Assembly: GCF_003268635.1 (NCBI RefSeq) | Contig: NZ_CP029639.1 | Location: 1,127,501 to 1,191,500, forward strand | Length of the DNA: 64,000 bases | Source of the DNA: Paenibacillus sp. DCT19 | GTDB lineage: Bacteria; Bacillota; Bacilli; Paenibacillales; Paenibacillaceae | Direction: 5' to 3' | Part shown: piece after piece, positions 63,590-64,000 of the stretch | How the letters are laid out: the number at the start of each line of letters is the position of its first letter | Position numbering within the stretch: the stretch's first letter is position 1 | Position numbers and translations under genes: made by a program | Notes under the pieces: generated by a model | What the model was told of the DNA's origin: nothing | The model's input: only the letters and a program-made list of their open reading frames with translations | Database searches by the model: none

Positions 63590-63622
63590 TCTGGTCGTTA
63601 TAATAATGATTGTTATAGAGAA

Positions 63623-63637
63623 TGATAATCATTATTA
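63623..63637. promoter_or_regulatory. Fur box (one mismatch)
   Basis: TGATAATCATTATTA differs from TGATAATNATTATCA at one position. A TATAAT-like box lies just upstream, and a siderophore-binding lipoprotein gene begins 14 bases later. Iron control is very likely. Confidence 0.85.
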
Positions 63638-63650
63638 ATTGGAGGGTGTT

Positions 63651-64000
63651 ATGCAGACACAGAAAAGAGGTTTACATATTTTCAAAATTGTTATACTCAT
63701 GATGCTAGTCTTGATGCTCGCTGCTTGCGGTTCTACAACGAATACAGCAGCGACGGAGCAGGGAACTGAGGCGGATACAAGCACGGTGACAGCGAGTGGA
63801 GAACAGACAGATGGAGAAGCCAACAGCTCCGAAGAAGCTGGCAAGGAAACACATATCATCGATACGCCGAATGGAAAGTTGGAGTTACCTGTTCATCCGC
63901 AGCGGATTGTCGTAGATGGCTATCTGCCCAACATGCTGGCACTTGGGATCAAGCCGGTAGGTGCAACGAGATGGGAATTGGAGAACAAAGTCATCCAGGA
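63651..64000 (+). CDS. Siderophore-binding lipoprotein (FecB/FhuD type), 3' end outside the window
   Basis: The first 116 codons include a signal peptide and lipobox (MLAAC), a Thr/Ser/Glu-rich tether and the start of the class III fold (GKLELPVHPQRIVVDGYLPNML, LGIKPVGATRWEL). GGAGGG precedes the ATG. It follows the Btr-like regulator and Fur box, so it is probably the target of both. Continuation outside the window is expected to encode permeases. Confidence 0.88.
   Translation, partial: MQTQKRGLHIFKIVILMMLVLMLAACGSTTNTAATEQGTEADTSTVTASGEQTDGEANSSEEAGKETHIIDTPNGKLELPVHPQRIVVDGYLPNMLALGIKPVGATRWELENKVIQ

Overview
The window looks like the chromosome of a Paenibacillus-type Firmicute. The signs are strong AGGAGG-like ribosome binding sites, frequent GTG/TTG starts, lipobox signal peptides, copper-amine-oxidase-N-like secreted proteins, a CGTase of Paenibacillus/Bacillus type, perfect Bacillus-style 7-1-7 Fur boxes, a Btr-type AraC regulator and WXG100 proteins. 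Identification rests on reading the sequence only; no database was searched. No tRNA, rRNA, CRISPR array or transposase gene was seen.

Layout. (1) 0-9.4 kb, starch/maltodextrin use: a divergent LacI-type regulator (cut by the window edge), the malE-malF-malG importer behind two identical palindromic operators, a secreted CGTase with a cre-like site, and a cytoplasmic neopullulanase/cyclomaltodextrinase. The CGTase would make cyclodextrins outside, the importer would bring oligosaccharides in, and the neopullulanase would hydrolyse them. (2) 10.5-14.6 kb: an iron-siderophore ABC importer (binding lipoprotein, two permeases, ATPase) with a Fur-like site and an attenuator after the binding-protein gene. 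(3) 15.2-27.3 kb: a siderophore operon behind a perfect Fur box. Its order is ATP-grasp ligase, diaminobutyrate aminotransferase, MFS exporter, SbnE-like, SbnF-like, SbnG, SbnH, SbnC-like. It follows the staphyloferrin B operon (D-E-F-G-H), but lacks SbnA/SbnB and gains the aminotransferase and a cyanophycin-synthetase-like ATP-grasp enzyme. A variant carboxylate siderophore is likely. (4) 27.5-43.5 kb, mixed accessory genes: a 1230-residue GH2 enzyme, thioredoxin-like lipoproteins, an RCC1-repeat secreted protein, an ATP-grasp protein, a CopG-type regulator with three 11-bp-spaced repeats before an ABC exporter, and a type II restriction-modification pair whose methyltransferase carries its own HTH domain.

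(5) 43.7-56 kb, an AT-rich conflict/defence island: an Mrr-type nuclease with a zinc ribbon, a XRE regulator beside a HEPN-like protein, a WXG100-EndoU toxin with immunity-type genes, a MazG-like/PLD-SF2 helicase pair, and a type VII-secretion lipase with a small WXG100 partner and three tandem divergent lipoproteins that look like its immunity array (TslA/TilA-like). (6) 56-64 kb: a MerR regulator with a DUF2268-like protein, membrane proteins, galactokinase, a collapsed pair of lipoprotein paralogs, and a Btr-like AraC/binding-protein fusion followed by a Fur box and a second siderophore-binding lipoprotein (cut by the window end).

Two dispersed non-coding repeat families lie among the genes. 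One is a MITE-like element of about 175-210 bp with terminal inverted repeats (three copies). The other is a long palindromic intergenic repeat (three copies). Three genes show an apparent single-G loss in a G run (malE end, first siderophore permease end, ABC exporter middle), which suggests sequencing error at least as strongly as real mutation.
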